Shown: positions 42,440-55,995, numbered from the stretch's first letter. The stretch: 64,000 bases of DNA from Ryuthela nishihirai (GCA_038380435.1 JAWZYU010000025.1:42602691-42666690), one strand, 5' to 3'. The notes: generated from the sequence alone by a model not told the origin. Numbers and translations are program-made.

Positions 42440-45190
42440 GAAGTCACAATAAGGAGAGTCACATTTTTTTAATTTGAATAAAAACGATTTTGTTAGGGCT
42501 CTGTTTACTTTTATACGTAGAATGGTGTTGATCTCTTTTTTTATTTAAACCATAGTTTTGGAATTTTATAATTTTAGGTGTAATTTTAAATCTATGTGTG
42601 TGTTGTGCATTATTTTCGTACCAAGTTTGTAGGTCATTTAAACAGTTGAATTTATTTTGCATTTTGTATAGAAAAAACACAAAAAGGGATTTGATAATTG
42701 TATTAAGATCTTTGGCAGTTCTGGCCAAAGAGTCAACCTGTTCATTAAATTTAATGCCACAATGGGCTGGAATTCATTGTAGATAGATAATATTATGAAG
42801 TTGTAAATGGTTGTATAATAAAATATAAATATCATTTCAAGAAATAGGAAAATTACTTTTATGAAGATTATTTAAAATTATATCAAGACATGATTTACTA
42901 TCAGTCATAATTACTACCTGTTTATTAGAGAATTTTTTTGCCCAATTTATAGCTAGTATAATTGCAGTCAGTTCTGAGATGATAACTGGGGTGTAATTTT
43001 GGAATTTAAATTGGTATTCAAAATTTTCAGAGGGGCAAAAGAACGCTCCAGAGGAGATGGTTCTGTCACTGTTCAAAGAACCATCTGTATATATATATGT
43101 AGAAAGTTTTTATACTGATTATCAATAATGCAATTCAGAGAGGATTTTTAAGTTTAAGTTATCAAGAGAATTTTTTGTGTTAATCCCACGAATTTCTTTA
43201 TTTATTATTGGGGTTGTGGATATCCAGAAGGGAAAATTTGGAAAATAATCCCCACTGGAATTATTATTAATAATTTCAAGAAGTTTTTTTTTTTTTCAGG
43301 GAAATTGCTTATGGTTGTATCTTGAAAATTATTTAGAATTTTGTCTATAATGGGATGAATTTGATTTTTTGTAATAATTCTGTATATTAGGTTAGATAAG
43401 GTAAATTTTTTAAATATTTCTAGTGGTGGGATTGAAGTTTCTGCATAGATATCAAGATTGTACGAGCATTATAAAAGTCCCAGGCAAAATTTTAAGATTT
43501 TAGTTTGTGTGATCTCTAGAAATTTTAATTTGGTTTTAGATATTGTGTTTACTAATTCGATTCCATAGAAAGGTTTTGGAAAAATTATAGATTTATAAAT
43601 TAATAATAGATTTTTGATGGAACAACCCCACTTAAAAGAGCCCAGGAATCTCATAAAGTAAACAATTTGGTAGATTTTTCTTTGACTGTCTTTACAAATT
43701 CATTCCAAGTTAACTTGGAGTCCAAATTTAAACCTAGAAATTTGAAATTTTTAACTATTTTAATATTCCTCTGATTTAATTTAATATTGAAACCTTGGGG
43801 AAGGCCCCGCTTATGAAAATACATGATTAATGTTTTTTAATTGAAATTTTTAAATTACAGTTGTTGAGATAATGATTTAATTTATTTAATATCAGTTGTA
43901 ATCTTTTTTTGGATAAAATTTGTGTCTGATGCAGTTGTCCAAAAAATAATATCATCAGCGTACGTTCCAAAATTAAATCCATGTTCAAAATTTTGTCAGT
44001 ATCTTTTAAATAAAGGTTAAAGAGACATGGAGATAATATATCTTCCATTTTGAAATTTATATATATTAGAGAGAATGTTTCCAATTTTTTCTTGAAATGT
44101 TTTTTCTTTAATTAAGTGAAAGAGAAAAATAATATAGGTTACAGCAATTTTTGATTTCTCTAATTTTACATAGAAGAAACTGTATAATAATGAGTCAAAA
44201 GCTTTTTCAATGTCGATCACAATTGCTATCATATATAATTTATTTTTCAGTGCAAATTCCGCATCCGAAATAAAGTTTAAAAGAAGGCTTTTGATAGATC
44301 TACCAAATCGGAATCTTAAAAAATTCTTATTAAAAATGTTATTTCTTTCAATGTGCCAATTTAGCCTATAATTTATCATTCTTTCAAAAAGCTTTAATAC
44401 GTTTGAGTTTAAACAAAATGGGTCTAAAAGAATTAAGTGCTTCAGGTGTTTTTTTTTTTTTCATTTTTAATAAAAATCACAAATCACAAAATTATGTAGC
44501 CAACTGTCTGGGTAAGTTCTGGTTGTCCAAATATTATTAAAAATATTTAATAATTTTTTTAACAATTCAATGGTAAATTCTTAAGGAGTTCGTTTGTGAT
44601 GCCATAGGGTCCAGGAGATGTGTTGGATTTTAGTGTTTTAATAACGTTTTTTAATTCGAAGAGTGAAAATGAAAGATTTAGGTATTTTGTTTTACTGCTT
44701 TCAAAATTTTTTTATGGAAGATGTTAGAGTTTGTTAATTTTTTATCTAAAAAAGTATTTGGTTTGTATGTTACGTCTATAAAATTTTGGGCTAGATCTTC
44801 TGCAGTTTCTTGAATTCTTTTATTGTTTTTTAGTACATATGATTGTATGGGGTCAGTAGGTTTGTTTTCATTACATAGGCTATTGTAAATATTTCATAAG
44901 TTAGATGTTGTTGTTTGAGGAGATAATTTTTCTGTTAATAAGGTCCAGTAAATTTTTTGCAAATTTTTTATTTTCTTAGATATGGCCTTCTCTAGTCTTT
45001 TAAAATTTTGACAAATTTGAAAGGTTTTGTTATTTATCATATTTCTTTCCGCTTTGCATCTAATTGCTATGAGTCTATGAAAATCGTTTGAATATTGTTA
45101 TAAGGTATTTTTTTAGTTACATGCTGGGTATTTTGATTTTTTTGTTTATCCAGGTAGTTTACAAAATTATCATAGTTGTCATCATCTCCT
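42440..45190 (-). mobile_element. RNase H-bearing LINE, minus strand, 5'-truncated
   Basis: Minus-strand ORF2 pieces follow the order of the plus-strand LINE at 53677-59494. A pre-RT segment (LIAIRCKAERN, about 45070-45040) is followed by RT with FRFGRSIKSLLLNF and the DIEKAFDSLLYSF motif A (about 44300-44180). YADDIIFW lies near 43960-43937 and RFLGSFKWGCSIKNLLL near 43650-43600. RNase H reads FFCPSENFEYQFKF, SELTAIILAINWA and TDSKSCLD (43076-42837). Frameshifts break it. APE endonuclease and ORF1 are absent. Order RT then RNase H fits the I/R1/LOA group. Confidence 0.85.
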
Positions 45191-45690
45191 GGATTGAGGG
45201 TTACTTTGTCTTTAAATTTTTTCCAATCAGTGAGTATTTGATCCTGTTTCTCAAAAGTTAAAGATTTCATATCAGTTGCTTCTTTTACTACATTAAAAAA
45301 TTCATCACGGAATCGTTTAATGAAATTTTCTAACGATTTCAATAAACTAGATCCTTTAAATAGTGTACACTCAATTGATTGCAGTGATTTGCTGGTAGCA
45401 TTCACTCTCTGTAAAATATTGTTCCAAATTACTGTCATCGCTTCCGTTTCATATTTGTTCATTTCCTTTAACAAAGATGTAGCTTCCACTACAATTATTT
45501 TTTTTCTGAATTTGAAAAGCAGATGTCGAATAAGGCCTACTTTGAGAACTGCGGTCGATATCCCCTGGTTTATCACTAACAGACAACTCCATAAAGACCT
45601 GGGCATCGACCATATATATATATACACATATAAAACGCACCTCAAAAAGATTTTTTGAGGCTGTAAGCAATAATCCCAATGAGATTATTT
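45191..45690 (-). pseudogene. hAT-like (ZMYM1-type) transposase fragment
   Basis: About 130 residues on the minus strand (LLKEMNKYETEAMTVIWNNI, LQRVNATSKSLQSIE, then ENFIKRFRDEF) resemble the central part of ZMYM1-like hAT transposases as I know them. The open frame runs on into LINE ORF2 after about 45190, so it is a chance fusion. Confidence 0.5.
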
Positions 45691-46073
45691 TTTCTCTGAT
45701 TCTTTACGATCATAGTGTTTTGAACAAGTACAAGAGGCCTAAAACGGTAGCGTTCTCTGAGGAGACCTACCTGTTTTAGGTTTCTTATACAATTTTACTG
45801 CTTTTTTTAGCTATTGTATATTTTGTTCTTACTCATGCCAAATAGACATATCTTTATGATGGAGATGGTTAGGGGTAAAATTATTACCCGGTACATCGAA
45901 TATGATTATACGGTCTACGATCTACGAATAAGGCCCCTTTTATGCGGTTATAACCAATTTTTAATGCCAGTACGGCAGTGTCAGAACGAGAACGAGAGAG
46001 AAATTGGCTTGTGATTTTAACGCCAGTACGGCAGTGTAAGAACGAGATTGCGAGAAACGAGCAAGTGTGTATA

Positions 46074-46172
46074 TTGTTATCTTTGCAAAATGTTTTCCAC
46101 ATCGAAATCCAAATTAATTAGTGGTTTCGAAAACTGGAAAGCGCCAAAGACTCCATCCTGCTGTGATGCCCA
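46074..46172 (+). pseudogene. TTF-type zinc-finger fragment of a hAT transposase
   Basis: Plus-strand CYLCKMFSTSKSKL followed by ISGFENWKAPK resembles the TTF finger at the N-terminus of ZMYM1-like hAT proteins. It is in opposite orientation to the fragment just upstream, so either the locus was rearranged or two copies are present. Confidence 0.45.
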
Positions 46173-47760
46173 CAGGTGATAAAAGCTGGGAGAATAAAAA
46201 CTTATTTGATTCAATGCATAGGGTGGTCCATAACTCTAAAGCCAGCATAATCCCACTCACATTGCAAGAGACCACTTTTGGTGTTTACATATTTTAGTTT
46301 ATGAAGGATTGTTTGCAAAAGTACTTTGAATCTTACATTGAAGGCAACCTGCAAACACTTTGGATTGTATCCATTTTGCTGTTGCAAATGAATCAATTCA
46401 AGTTATTATCCATGACCAAAACTGAGTGGTTTGTCTCGTCCTAATCTCAATTCAAAATAAGATTATAAAGCCTAAAGTATGAAGACTTTTACAAATAGTT
46501 TAAAACGTTTGAAAACCTCAAAATGGCAATTTATTCTGAATTAAAAGTGTTTATATTAATTCCTCTCATTATCAGAATTGCATCAGACATATAGGGATAG
46601 AGAAAGAAAGAGACCTTTATATACAAAATTTAAATATATCTGAGTGAATCAGTTTCAGTGCTGGACAGGTTTTTTTTTATATTAAAGAAAAACTCATACA
46701 TAAAACCAAATATCTGTACACAGCACTCTATGGTATGCTGACAACTCTTGACAGCTCTCCAACTACCACTGCTGGCTTAGCCCATAGTGTATAAATATTT
46801 CTCATAGGTAAAAACCCAGCCAAGAGAAGCATAGCCCTAAAACATAGGTTACATATAATGCTGTATCACATTTACATGTAGTTACCATATTTACATGTAG
46901 TGCCAACTACCACAGCATTACCACATTTACATATAGTGGCAACTACCACAGCAGTTAGAAAGTTGCCAAGAGTTATTGTTGTTACCAAGAGTTTGGAATG
47001 CTCTATTGTAGGATTATTTTTTAAATTTCTTGACAGCCAAAGGATAAAAAGAGTAGCACTTTCCAAGGCCCTTAAATCTTGAAAAATCCAGAACAAATTT
47101 TAATATTCATACATTTAATTTAATTTAATGTATTTGTTACTTAATACAATTAGATTTAACTTCAATGAGATATTCCAAATGATGAATGATGAAATAACAA
47201 TGGCATGGATTTCAAAATTTGTAAAAAACTTTTGGTTCCTTCGGTTTTTTAAAACTGAGTTAACCATTGATTTATTATAATTATGACATGAATTTTCAAA
47301 GCATAAATTTAAATTCTTTTACTTACAGTATAATTCAAAATTAAAATTTAATGTGCTGCAGCTTTTTTCAAAAAACCTCATACCGATACTTTGAAAAACC
47401 GTGCTCTATGGCATGCTGATGTAACCCCAGACAGATTTTCAACTCCTGTAGGTTGCTCATTGTTGGAAAGAGATTAATTACCACACAACCTGTTAAAACA
47501 GACTTAGCTCTTTTTTAACAACTTTCAGCCCTCTCTGATCCTCATATACTTGATTGCCCCATCCCAAATTTCTTTCATGTATATTTTTTTTACTTTTTTT
47601 TCATTTCACAACTATTTTATGGGCTTCCCCTGTGCCATCCCATGTTATATTAAAAAATCAAGTCCTAAAAAATTCCATCCCATGTTATAATAAAACTCTA
47701 AAGAAGCCCTTGGTATCCACCAATAGGAGAGCTATTATTGCACTTCATTTACCATGGGCC
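46173..47760. other. No gene seen; short tandem repeat at 46868-46950
   Basis: AT-rich. At 46868-46950 a unit of the form TTTACATGTAGT plus CAACTACCACAGCA is repeated three times with changes. Nothing else recognised. Confidence 0.4.
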
Positions 47761-47769
47761 CTATGAGAG

Positions 47770-48240
47770 TTGCGCATCTGATCCTTCCCTATCTGTACCT
47801 CGAGCTTGGTTAGAGCACAGAGGAGGAGGATACAGAGTGTTATATCTCATACGCTGCTATATCGTGGCCCTCGCTGCTATATTAACCTGTAATCGCCGTA
47901 GGTTCCCATAGAGCAGCGCCTCGAACCGTTCAATCAGGTAACTATATGTCACGTGACTTCAAGAAAGAGAAGAGAAATTGCTTGTGTCGAAAACTTTAGA
48001 GATAATGTTTTGAATAGAGCAACATGGCTGCCGCACAGTCGCTTAAACTTTAACTGCTTAGGGCGTCTCTTCTTCCATTAATCTCAATGGCTCCAGTTCT
48101 TCGTACCTCGATGGCTGGGAACATTGAGGTTCCACACACCGATTCCCGTAGCATTGACCGCCATGATCACAGACGGCTGTGTCTGTCGACTGCTTAGTGA
48201 GGAAAGATACCCATGATGCCTTGCGAATTGGCTGCGAATA
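47770..48240. promoter_or_regulatory. GC-richer block with E-box, possible upstream regulatory region
   Basis: Less AT-rich than its surroundings, with CpG and the palindrome TCACGTGA near 47949. CTCAATGGCT / TCGATGGCTGGGAACAT recurs at 49366. It lies upstream of the bL28m exon, but a promoter role is guesswork. Confidence 0.25.
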
Positions 48241-49860
48241 ACGATGGCTATTTAAAAATTCTTAACAAATGATTTAAATGAGGCAGAACTTTGCTGTTTT
48301 TTGTTTTTTATTTCAATGAGGTTATTCCAGTGTAGTAATTAAAGCAAAATAGATTTAATTAATGCACACTTACTGATTTATATTGGATGAAAAACGAAGA
48401 TGCTGGAAACTGCTTCTCTTTCAAATCGAGGGTTTGTATGAAAATTAAAAAAAAAATTCGATATGTTCTTAATATGTGATTAAAGCTGAACTAATTGGCT
48501 GTAAACTTAGCAGACTTTAATTTGAGCCCGTTTCGAACAGAAACAATGGTAAACATATTTTAAAATTTAATACATGATCAAATCATTCAGCTTAAGCGAA
48601 AGCCCTCAAAATTTATAGACCTTAATAGTGCAAATCCGCGCCTCATTTAAAAAAAACATGAAAAGTCACATTTAGTTTCTTCTTCCATTAAAAATATTAA
48701 TTTTTATTAAAATTGATAGAAATAATCAGAGAGTGTAAACTTTTTTTTAATTCAGCTGAGGCAGGAAATCAAATCTCCTCCCAATAAATGACAGAATTTA
48801 ATTTCATGCTATAAAAAAACTCAAATATTTTAAGCTTGCACAATATATAATATGTTACCTAAATAATAATAAACTTTGGCAAAATAAAAAATGCAAAGCA
48901 GACGTCTCATAAATTTAATGCCATATGATTAATATTTCTTATTGTAATAAAATGTACAAAAACATTCTTTCAATTTCATGTTAATTCAGGCTTTAAATCA
49001 CCTACTTTACATATGCAAATATTATTAGTTTCATATATTAAAAAATTGGTGAACTACATTCGACTTAGACAGAAAGGTATATTGAAAAGTTGACAACCCT
49101 TTATTTTTAAACCCCTTAGTCTAACAATTTCAATTTTTAATTTATCACAAAGAACACATCTCGTAATTTTCGTAAAGTACTAACCTATGATGTGTCAAAT
49201 TGCTTCCTTTACAGCATTTATTTTTGCATCCGTACGCGGATCATGAAGTACGCATTTCATTGTTGACTTATTAAAAACACCCAACTTTCTCCTCACTATC
49301 GACTAGGCTTAACATCTGTACGTGTTAATGGCGTCCGTTGCCAGTCCTGTCTCTAGTAATATTACCTCAATGGCTGGGAACATGGTTTTGTTGCCAATGT
49401 ACTATCACTGGGCTGAAGAAAGCTGTACTTTTCTATGTTGTGCCCACATGGGCTGAAGATTCCTGTTCGACATTCACAAAATTTTTCATCCAATTGTACT
49501 CACTTATTATGCACTAATAAAGAGTTTTTAAATCTATTTCTCCTTACTAGATCTGTGAGGTTCAACTATCACATGAGTTACCCGAAAACACGTTCTTTTT
49601 GCCTTTTCATTGATTAGACTTAAGATTCGAATATTTTCATGGAAGACGTTGCTACTCCGCTCTATACTAATATTGGTTTGGTTTGAACAGCATTCAATTG
49701 CTGCGTTTCAGGATCCGGAAAGTTTCTTTGGAAGTTCATATAATTAATTTGTAATTTTTGGAAAATTTATTTGCTGGAAGCGGTTAAGCATTTACAAAGT
49801 CTCTATACAGTGTGCGGTAACCGCGAAGTTCATTTCTCTCTGTGTTATGAATGTGACGAA
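48241..49860. other. No gene seen
   Basis: AT-rich upstream sequence of the bL28m exon. I cannot place a transcription start. Confidence 0.4.
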
Positions 49861-50027
49861 ATGTTTATGTTTAAGGGATATAAATTAAAAATTTCTCCAT
49901 TAAGCGTAGAAGCTCGACTGCCTAGCCATTACAAAAAGTTTCGAGAAGAATTGAAGAAACCTCCTGCTCCTGTTCACTATATTCCAGTATCAGAAAAATG
50001 GAAAATAGATCCCGTCACTGGAGAGAG
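49861..50027 (+). CDS. mRpL28: Mitochondrial ribosomal protein bL28m, first coding exon (partial gene)
   Basis: Starts at ATG 49861 (context GACGAAATG) and encodes 55 complete codons plus two bases, ending at a good splice donor AG|GTGAGC. The product reads MFMFKGYKLKISPLSVEARL, then PSHYKKF, then PPAPVHYIPV and KWKIDPVTGE. The R-LP-HY, PVHY-P and K-K-(I)-P-(T/N)G pattern is that of the N-terminus of MRPL28, a large-subunit protein of the mitochondrial ribosome. An in-frame extension upstream to 49771 is possible, but the family start fits 49861. The next exon, expected to carry the LWGGEG motif, is not seen downstream. The gene either has a very long intron or is a fragment. Confidence 0.65.
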
Positions 50028-50220
50028 GTGAGCGATATATATATGTTTACATTTTTATTATATATTATTGTTTGTTTGTTTTAAATTTTAATGCCTAATT
50101 TTAAATTACAGTGCAAAACGATTAACACGAAAATTATGGGATTAGTGTTAAAATTCGCGTTCGTAGGGTATAAAAATACAGTTGGGAGTCTTGTTGGCTG
50201 CTAACTGAGATGCCAGAGTA

Positions 50221-51175
50221 TTAGGTACAGATACTTAGTAGCGTATTGCGCTTCCTTTGGCCTTCAGAACAGCCCGAATTCGTCGGGACTTGGAAGAGGT
50301 TGGTTGCATTGTGGAAGAATGTTGTACCATGTGGAAATGGTTGTGTCTTGCAGTTGTTGCAAATAGGATGGCTGCAGTCTCTGTGAACAGCCCTAACCAC
50401 CACATCCCAAAGATGCTCAATAAGGTTTAGATTTGGAGACTGTGCAGGCCAGTGAAACAAAGAAAACCTGTGCATGCCTTATGAGCAGATGTACTATCAT
50501 GCTGAATGTGTCCATCCAAGTGGGGTTAAACTATAGCTATGAAGGGATAATATTGGTCAGCAATGATGTTCAAATATGCCGTAGCATTCAGATGCCCTTT
50601 GATTGGTATCAGTGGGTTTAATCTGTGCTAGGAAAACATTCCACACCCCACCCCACTGGCCTGTGCTTTGACGCCAGACAAGATGGCTCAATGGCCTCAT
50701 GTTGTGCCAAATTCTGATCCATCAGCATGATGTAAAAGGAATCTTAATTCTTTCAACTAGGCTACCCTTTTCCAATCCTCAATGGCCCAGTGTCAATGCT
50801 GCTGTACCCACTGGAGACTTGCTTTTGAGTTCTTCACTGGCAACATCTGCACTTGACATGATAGTTTGTCTTAGCTCATTCATAACAAGGTCCAATGTTT
50901 GTCTTAGCTCATTCATAACAAGATCCAAGGTACGATACATGGAGCATTTGGAGATGACCATCTGCTCAACAATGCTTATTTCTGCTGAGATTTGTTTGGT
51001 TGTACTCTGCCTGTTTTCTTGCACAATTCTTGCCTTAGGCAATTTGCAGCAACTGCAAGACACAGTCTCCTTAACCCCTCGGGAGGCCTGCAAGTTTATG
51101 GCATTCAGGCAGCATATTTTTTTTAATGCAATGCAATAATGTGTTGCATCTTGATGGAGTGCTCAACTTCTGGAC
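50221..51175 (-). pseudogene. Tc1 transposase relic in the presumed bL28m intron
   Basis: Minus-strand wording in several frames includes FHWPAQSPNLNLIEHLWDVV (the block with the third catalytic position region) and the family end RAVLKAKGSAIRY. The upstream part, to about 51170, corresponds to the rest of a Tc1 DD34E domain with frameshifts. A short tandem repeat (TTTGTCTTAGCTCATTCATA) lies at about 50867-50925. Confidence 0.75.
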
Positions 51176-53439
51176 TCCTAATGGCCACTGATGGTGACAA
51201 AAAAATTTAATTTTTCTAGAATTATACCAAGTTTCTTGAAATTACTTTCATAAAAAGAAACTATGCGATTTAAAAAAAAATAAAAAACATGTTTTAATAC
51301 CATATTAGAAAGCATATTATTCAACTTCTTAGGAAGTTCTATAAATAATAACAGTGAAGAGGCTGTACAACAAGAATATGCCAAGTAAAAAATATAATGA
51401 TAAACATTTCTTCCTAAGAAAAAAATTTCGTTCCCACGAGTAAAAGAAAACCACCAAAAGTAATAGTATCTAAGGCAATTTTTCCTAGCTGCACATATCT
51501 TTATATGATAAATTTCGGTCAGTACCATCCAAAGCTACTTGGTTGAACAGCTTATTATCACTAACAGATGAACGTTTATTCCAAAATTTGAAATAACTCG
51601 CAAAAATCAATAATCTTATTTGAGATGACTATTGTAACAAGCACATATCTCTAAACAATGAATTCACATTTCACAGTTCAAGAAAACAGCAGAAAAATTA
51701 TCAGAGGCAACCATTTTAACCTGAACATATATGCTAAACAATGAACTGCCATTCCACCCTTTTTACCCCCTTTAAAACCAATCGTATAGCAAGCCTAAAA
51801 AACAAAATTTTAAATAATTCACTGTCAATCCAGATGTATAAAAAAAAGCCCCTGACAATAAATAATCCCATCAGAGAAAACAAGCCTGAAACACATGAAT
51901 TATCGTAAATTATGCACCACTTATCCACAGTATAAAAAAGCCCCTGGAACTATATAATTCCATCAGAGACAACAGACCTAAAAAGAACATAAATTATCAT
52001 AAACAATTTATCACTGATCCACAGTATAAAAAGTCTCTCATTGAGGACAACCATTTTAAACAGAGAAGAACTATTGAAGAAATTGTCCCATTCCATGCTT
52101 AACACAGTGATTAGGCATGCATTAACTAAATATAAATCATCTGCAACGTTCGATACTTACCTGAGGCAAAATTTATACCTTTATGCTACATATATAGGAA
52201 TTAAATCCAAATTGCATTAAAAAAAATACAATTATATGAATTGTACTTCCTTCATTGAAAATAAACTCATAATTTTTACACACCTTATATGGTTACACCT
52301 GAAAAATAAATGAGAACCAGAGGCCACATGAAACATAGCAACAAACAATCCAATAAATTGTTCAATACAATAAAAAGCTACCATCCTGTACTTACGTTAT
52401 GCACCTTACAAATGTTCAGTTACTATGCACCATTTGTGAGCTGAGTGCTGTAAACTGCAGATATCTGACCCCTCTGATCCACAAGCTGTTTTCATCCACA
52501 GGATTGCCACTCACGGTAGTTTTTTTTTCTTGTGCTATTCTCAGTAAACCCTCGAATGGTTAGGAATGTAGGAAAACCAATGTTTTATGAAAATGTGTAA
52601 ATTAGTAAATTCTAGCTCAGTAGTCACTGGAAGGAGAGTTATGCACAATCCCCTGTCATGATGCAAAGAACCAACCAGGCCTAGCACCTAATGTCCAACC
52701 TCACCTTCTCATGGTGCAGGACGTTAGTACTTTTCAAAAGATAAATCTCTTGTGGAAATGAATGGGAGGGCTGCCAGTTTAGTGTGCCCTGCTGATCTGG
52801 ACAACTATGGCTGCTTTTCTTTTTTTCCCAGCCTACTGAGAAGTGGTGAATCACACAAGGTCGTAGTGCTGATCATATACATTAACTGAACTGGAAGGCT
52901 CTGAATGGGATTATGGATCCTGAATTTGCTGCACATTGGACTTCTGTGGAGAAGAAAGTCTTATGCTATGTTTTCTGTTTGTTTGTGGGTTGACAGCCCC
53001 AAGTGAATAGAGTCACATGATATGATTTTTATCAGTTGGTGGATAATCCTAAACAGAGGTCATCGCAGGCACCTGAACTCCTGCTTCTATGGGCATCCTC
53101 AAATTCTACATTGGAGGAAGTCTTCCAGTATAGATGGCTTCAGCGTTTAGTGGTGGGTGTTTGCCCCGTGCCTGTGATTAGGGGGCTGTTTGATATTGTT
53201 GACATTCCCTCTCTCAATAAACATAATTTCCTTAAACATCCCATTAACCATTTTCTCTCCATAGATTCCCGAATTTTGCGTTTGATGTGACAGGTTGTGG
53301 CACTGCTATCACTGACCTGAATGTTGTAAAATATTATTTGTTGGTGCTTTTTAACTAACTGCTTTTTGATGGGTTTTTAATTATAACTTTATGAAATCTT
53401 CTTTTTGCCTGTATTGTTCTAAGAATGACTAATAATAGC
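51176..53439. other. No gene seen; possibly 5' region of the next LINE
   Basis: AT-rich until about 52400, then somewhat less so. The 52620-53290 part could be the 5' untranslated region of the LINE whose ORF1 starts at 53677. No second bL28m exon was found. Confidence 0.35.
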
Positions 53440-53651
53440 AACAATAAAATAAAAATAAAATAAATACCCCCTCAAGCAGCTGCTTGCCACAGAGGTCTGA
53501 CAGGAGCCTGTCAGTTTATATGCCACAGTAGGAGATCTGAGAGGATGGCAGGACCTCAGCAGAAAAACGACACACACATCCATGCCTAATCCGGGGCTCG
53601 AACCCAGGTCCCTTAGATCAGTAGCCAAGCGTGCTAACCACTCGGCCACGG
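53440..53651 (-). mobile_element. SINE-B, simple form, just before LINE ORF1
   Basis: Complete minus-strand copy from the A/T tail and TACCCCCTCAAGCAGCTG to CCACTCGGCCACGG. It ends 25 bp upstream of the ORF1 start, so it interrupts the LINE leader. Confidence 0.9.
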
Positions 53652-53676
53652 AAGAAAGAAAAATTCTCCTTCAAAC

Positions 53677-55166
53677 ATGAATATCAAAGTTAAGAAGAAT
53701 AAATTCTACAAGAATACATCTATGTCAAAGGAATGCCATTTTGACTGTGCTAATATTACACTTGAAGAAGACCTTAAACTCACCTCGGATTCGGATTTAT
53801 CTCCTACCAAAATTTCTTTCGTATCTGATCAGTCACCTTCTCATATTACTGACTCGACTTTACATCTGGAAGTGATCTCGGAGAATAATGAGCAGATCTT
53901 CACTTCATTGGATACAAATACAAAGGTACTTAATTCACTTTCTTTGCCTTTAGAGAACTCTTCCCCGAATTCACAAAATATTAATTCAGTTGCTTTGAAA
54001 AGGTCTCCTAAAAAGGATATTAATTCCTCTATCCTTAATGTGACTATTACTACTATTGACTCAGAATTTAAAAAACTACCTGAATTGATCTCAGAATTTG
54101 CTAAAGATAAAGATAATAATGACTTGGCTCTTGTCTTAATGGGTATTAATGAAAATCTCAGAGCTGCTGACACCAAGAAACTCACTGACTTTTTCTACAA
54201 GTTGTTAGGCGATCATGTAGAAGGAAAATTCATTTCCAATGGAAAACTACTGCAACTTAGGACACCAGAACAATATGATAAGGTCCTTCAATTAAAAAAA
54301 GTGCTCTCCATTTCTCTGATGGTTGAACTACCTAAGTTTCGTAAAATTATACTTGGTACTATTGCTAGCGTTGCTAACAATTTAGATGATGAATATATTA
54401 TAGACCTACTTGCTGACCAGTCTGTGATTCATGCCAGATGCATACTTCATTATGAGCAGGACTGTAAGAATCTTAGTAAAACATTGTTTCCCTACCAATA
54501 AGAAAATTTTAGAATTTGAAGCTGACAAATTACCTTCTTATGTTTACCTTGGGTTTAATTGCCATAATGTTTGCAGTTACATAATACGTCCAAGCTTATG
54601 TCTTAAGTGCTGCTTATTTGGTCATTTAGTCTCAAGATGCAAAGGCACACAGACATGTAAGAGGTACAACGGTCATCATCATTACAAAAACTGCAAGGCC
54701 AAGTTCTATAAATATCCAAACTGTGGGGGACCACATCCCACCACATGGTCAGGATGTGAAATTAAACTGATAGCTTGCAAGGCTAAAGCCATTCAACTAA
54801 CTAGTAACTTAAACTGGGGACAGTCTTTTGCAAAGGCGAAATCTGAGTTTGAAAACAAAAAAAAAGGGACTTCCTACTTCTACAACCGCTTCCTCAGTTA
54901 AACAATCTAATGATAATGAAACTGATTTTAACATAGTGGGAGAGAACTTTCCTGAGATCCCCATCTCTTCCTCAAACTTAAAAACATCATACTTTTTCAA
55001 TCAAGATTTGCTGCAACAACAGTCTTTTGCTGACTCAGTTAAGAAAAATGTAACAGGCTCTAAAAGATCTACAAAACAAAACATTAAAAAAGAACCTGAA
55101 ATCAAATCTGATAAAACATCCATTCCAAAGGATGGAATCTCTTTTAACTTAAAAATCCTGAATTGA
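53677..55166 (+). pseudogene. LINE ORF1 (gag-like, CCHC zinc knuckles), frameshifted
   Basis: The first 274 residues are open. A frameshift near 54480-54500 moves the reading to the +2 frame, where three knuckles follow: CLKCCLFGHLVSRC (intact C-x2-C-x4-H-x4-C), CKRYNGHHHYKNC (second Cys is Tyr) and YPNCGGPHPTTWSGC (first Cys is Tyr). Another shift near 54850 leads to a lysine-rich end at 55166. Such three-knuckle ORF1 proteins bind LINE RNA in the I/R1/Jockey groups. Overlap and order with ORF2 fit that class. Confidence 0.85.
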
Positions 55167-55409
55167 GTGTAATCAACGATATACTCCTATCTTGCCTCAA
55201 CTCTGGTGGATGGAAGGACAATCCATAATCTTGCAATGGAATGTAAGAGGCCTTTTTTCGAAATTGCACTTTATTAAACGTTTAGTAAAAGTTTATAATA
55301 TTGCTATACTATGTTTACAAGAATTCCAAACTAATGAAATTCCTAGATTAAGTGGATATGTACCATATGTTCAGAAAGTTTCTGCAACTTCAAGAGGTAT
55401 AATCATATA

Positions 55410-55995
55410 CAGGGTGATTCAAAACTTATCGTTCAAATTTCGTGGGGAGGTAGGGAATACATCAGGAAACCGATTTCACATAGGAAAGTATGTCCGCAAA
55501 TGTACGCATGTGTATGTAGAGGGCGCTGTGTGTACCTAACCAGTGTACAGCTCGCCCGACCACTCCCGCTGTCATCAGTGTACGAGCTGACTTACTAGTG
55601 ATAAGATGAATGAAATACCATGAAATACCATGTGTACGAGACCCCCGTCGACAGTGAAATGGACCTTGTTGCACGAATAGTGGCCGCCGCAGGCATTGTC
55701 CGTGATATGCCAGACGTTTTTGAAAATGTTCGGCGGTCAATGCAACGGCGCTGTGAATCCTGTGTCTGTGTAAATGGTCGCAATTTTGAGCACCTACTGT
55801 GAACCTGTACTTTACCTTTTGGAATAAAAGTCACATTCGTTACCACTTAACTGTACTGTTTCCTTGTGTTCACTTTACTTGTCCATTTTGTTCATGTAGA
55901 TGACGTTTGCGGACATACTTTCCTATGTGAAATCGGTTTCCTGACGTATTCCCTACCTCCCCACGAAATTGAACGATAAGTTTTGAATCACCCTG
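55410..55995 (+). mobile_element. Tc1/mariner-type MITE with about 90-bp terminal inverted repeats
   Basis: CAGGGTGATTCAAAACTTAT at the left and its reverse complement at the right. The arms continue for about 90 bp with only a one-base indel and one substitution. TA (or TATA) stands on both sides. Inside, 55620-55802 encodes a piece resembling the C-terminus of a DDE transposase (MQRRCESCVCVNGRNFEHLL), so it derives from a larger element. It splits the LINE endonuclease. Confidence 0.88.

Noticed and set aside
51734..51928. Short hydrophobic frame on the minus strand
   Set aside because: AT-rich stretch; phenylalanine and leucine runs are expected by chance.
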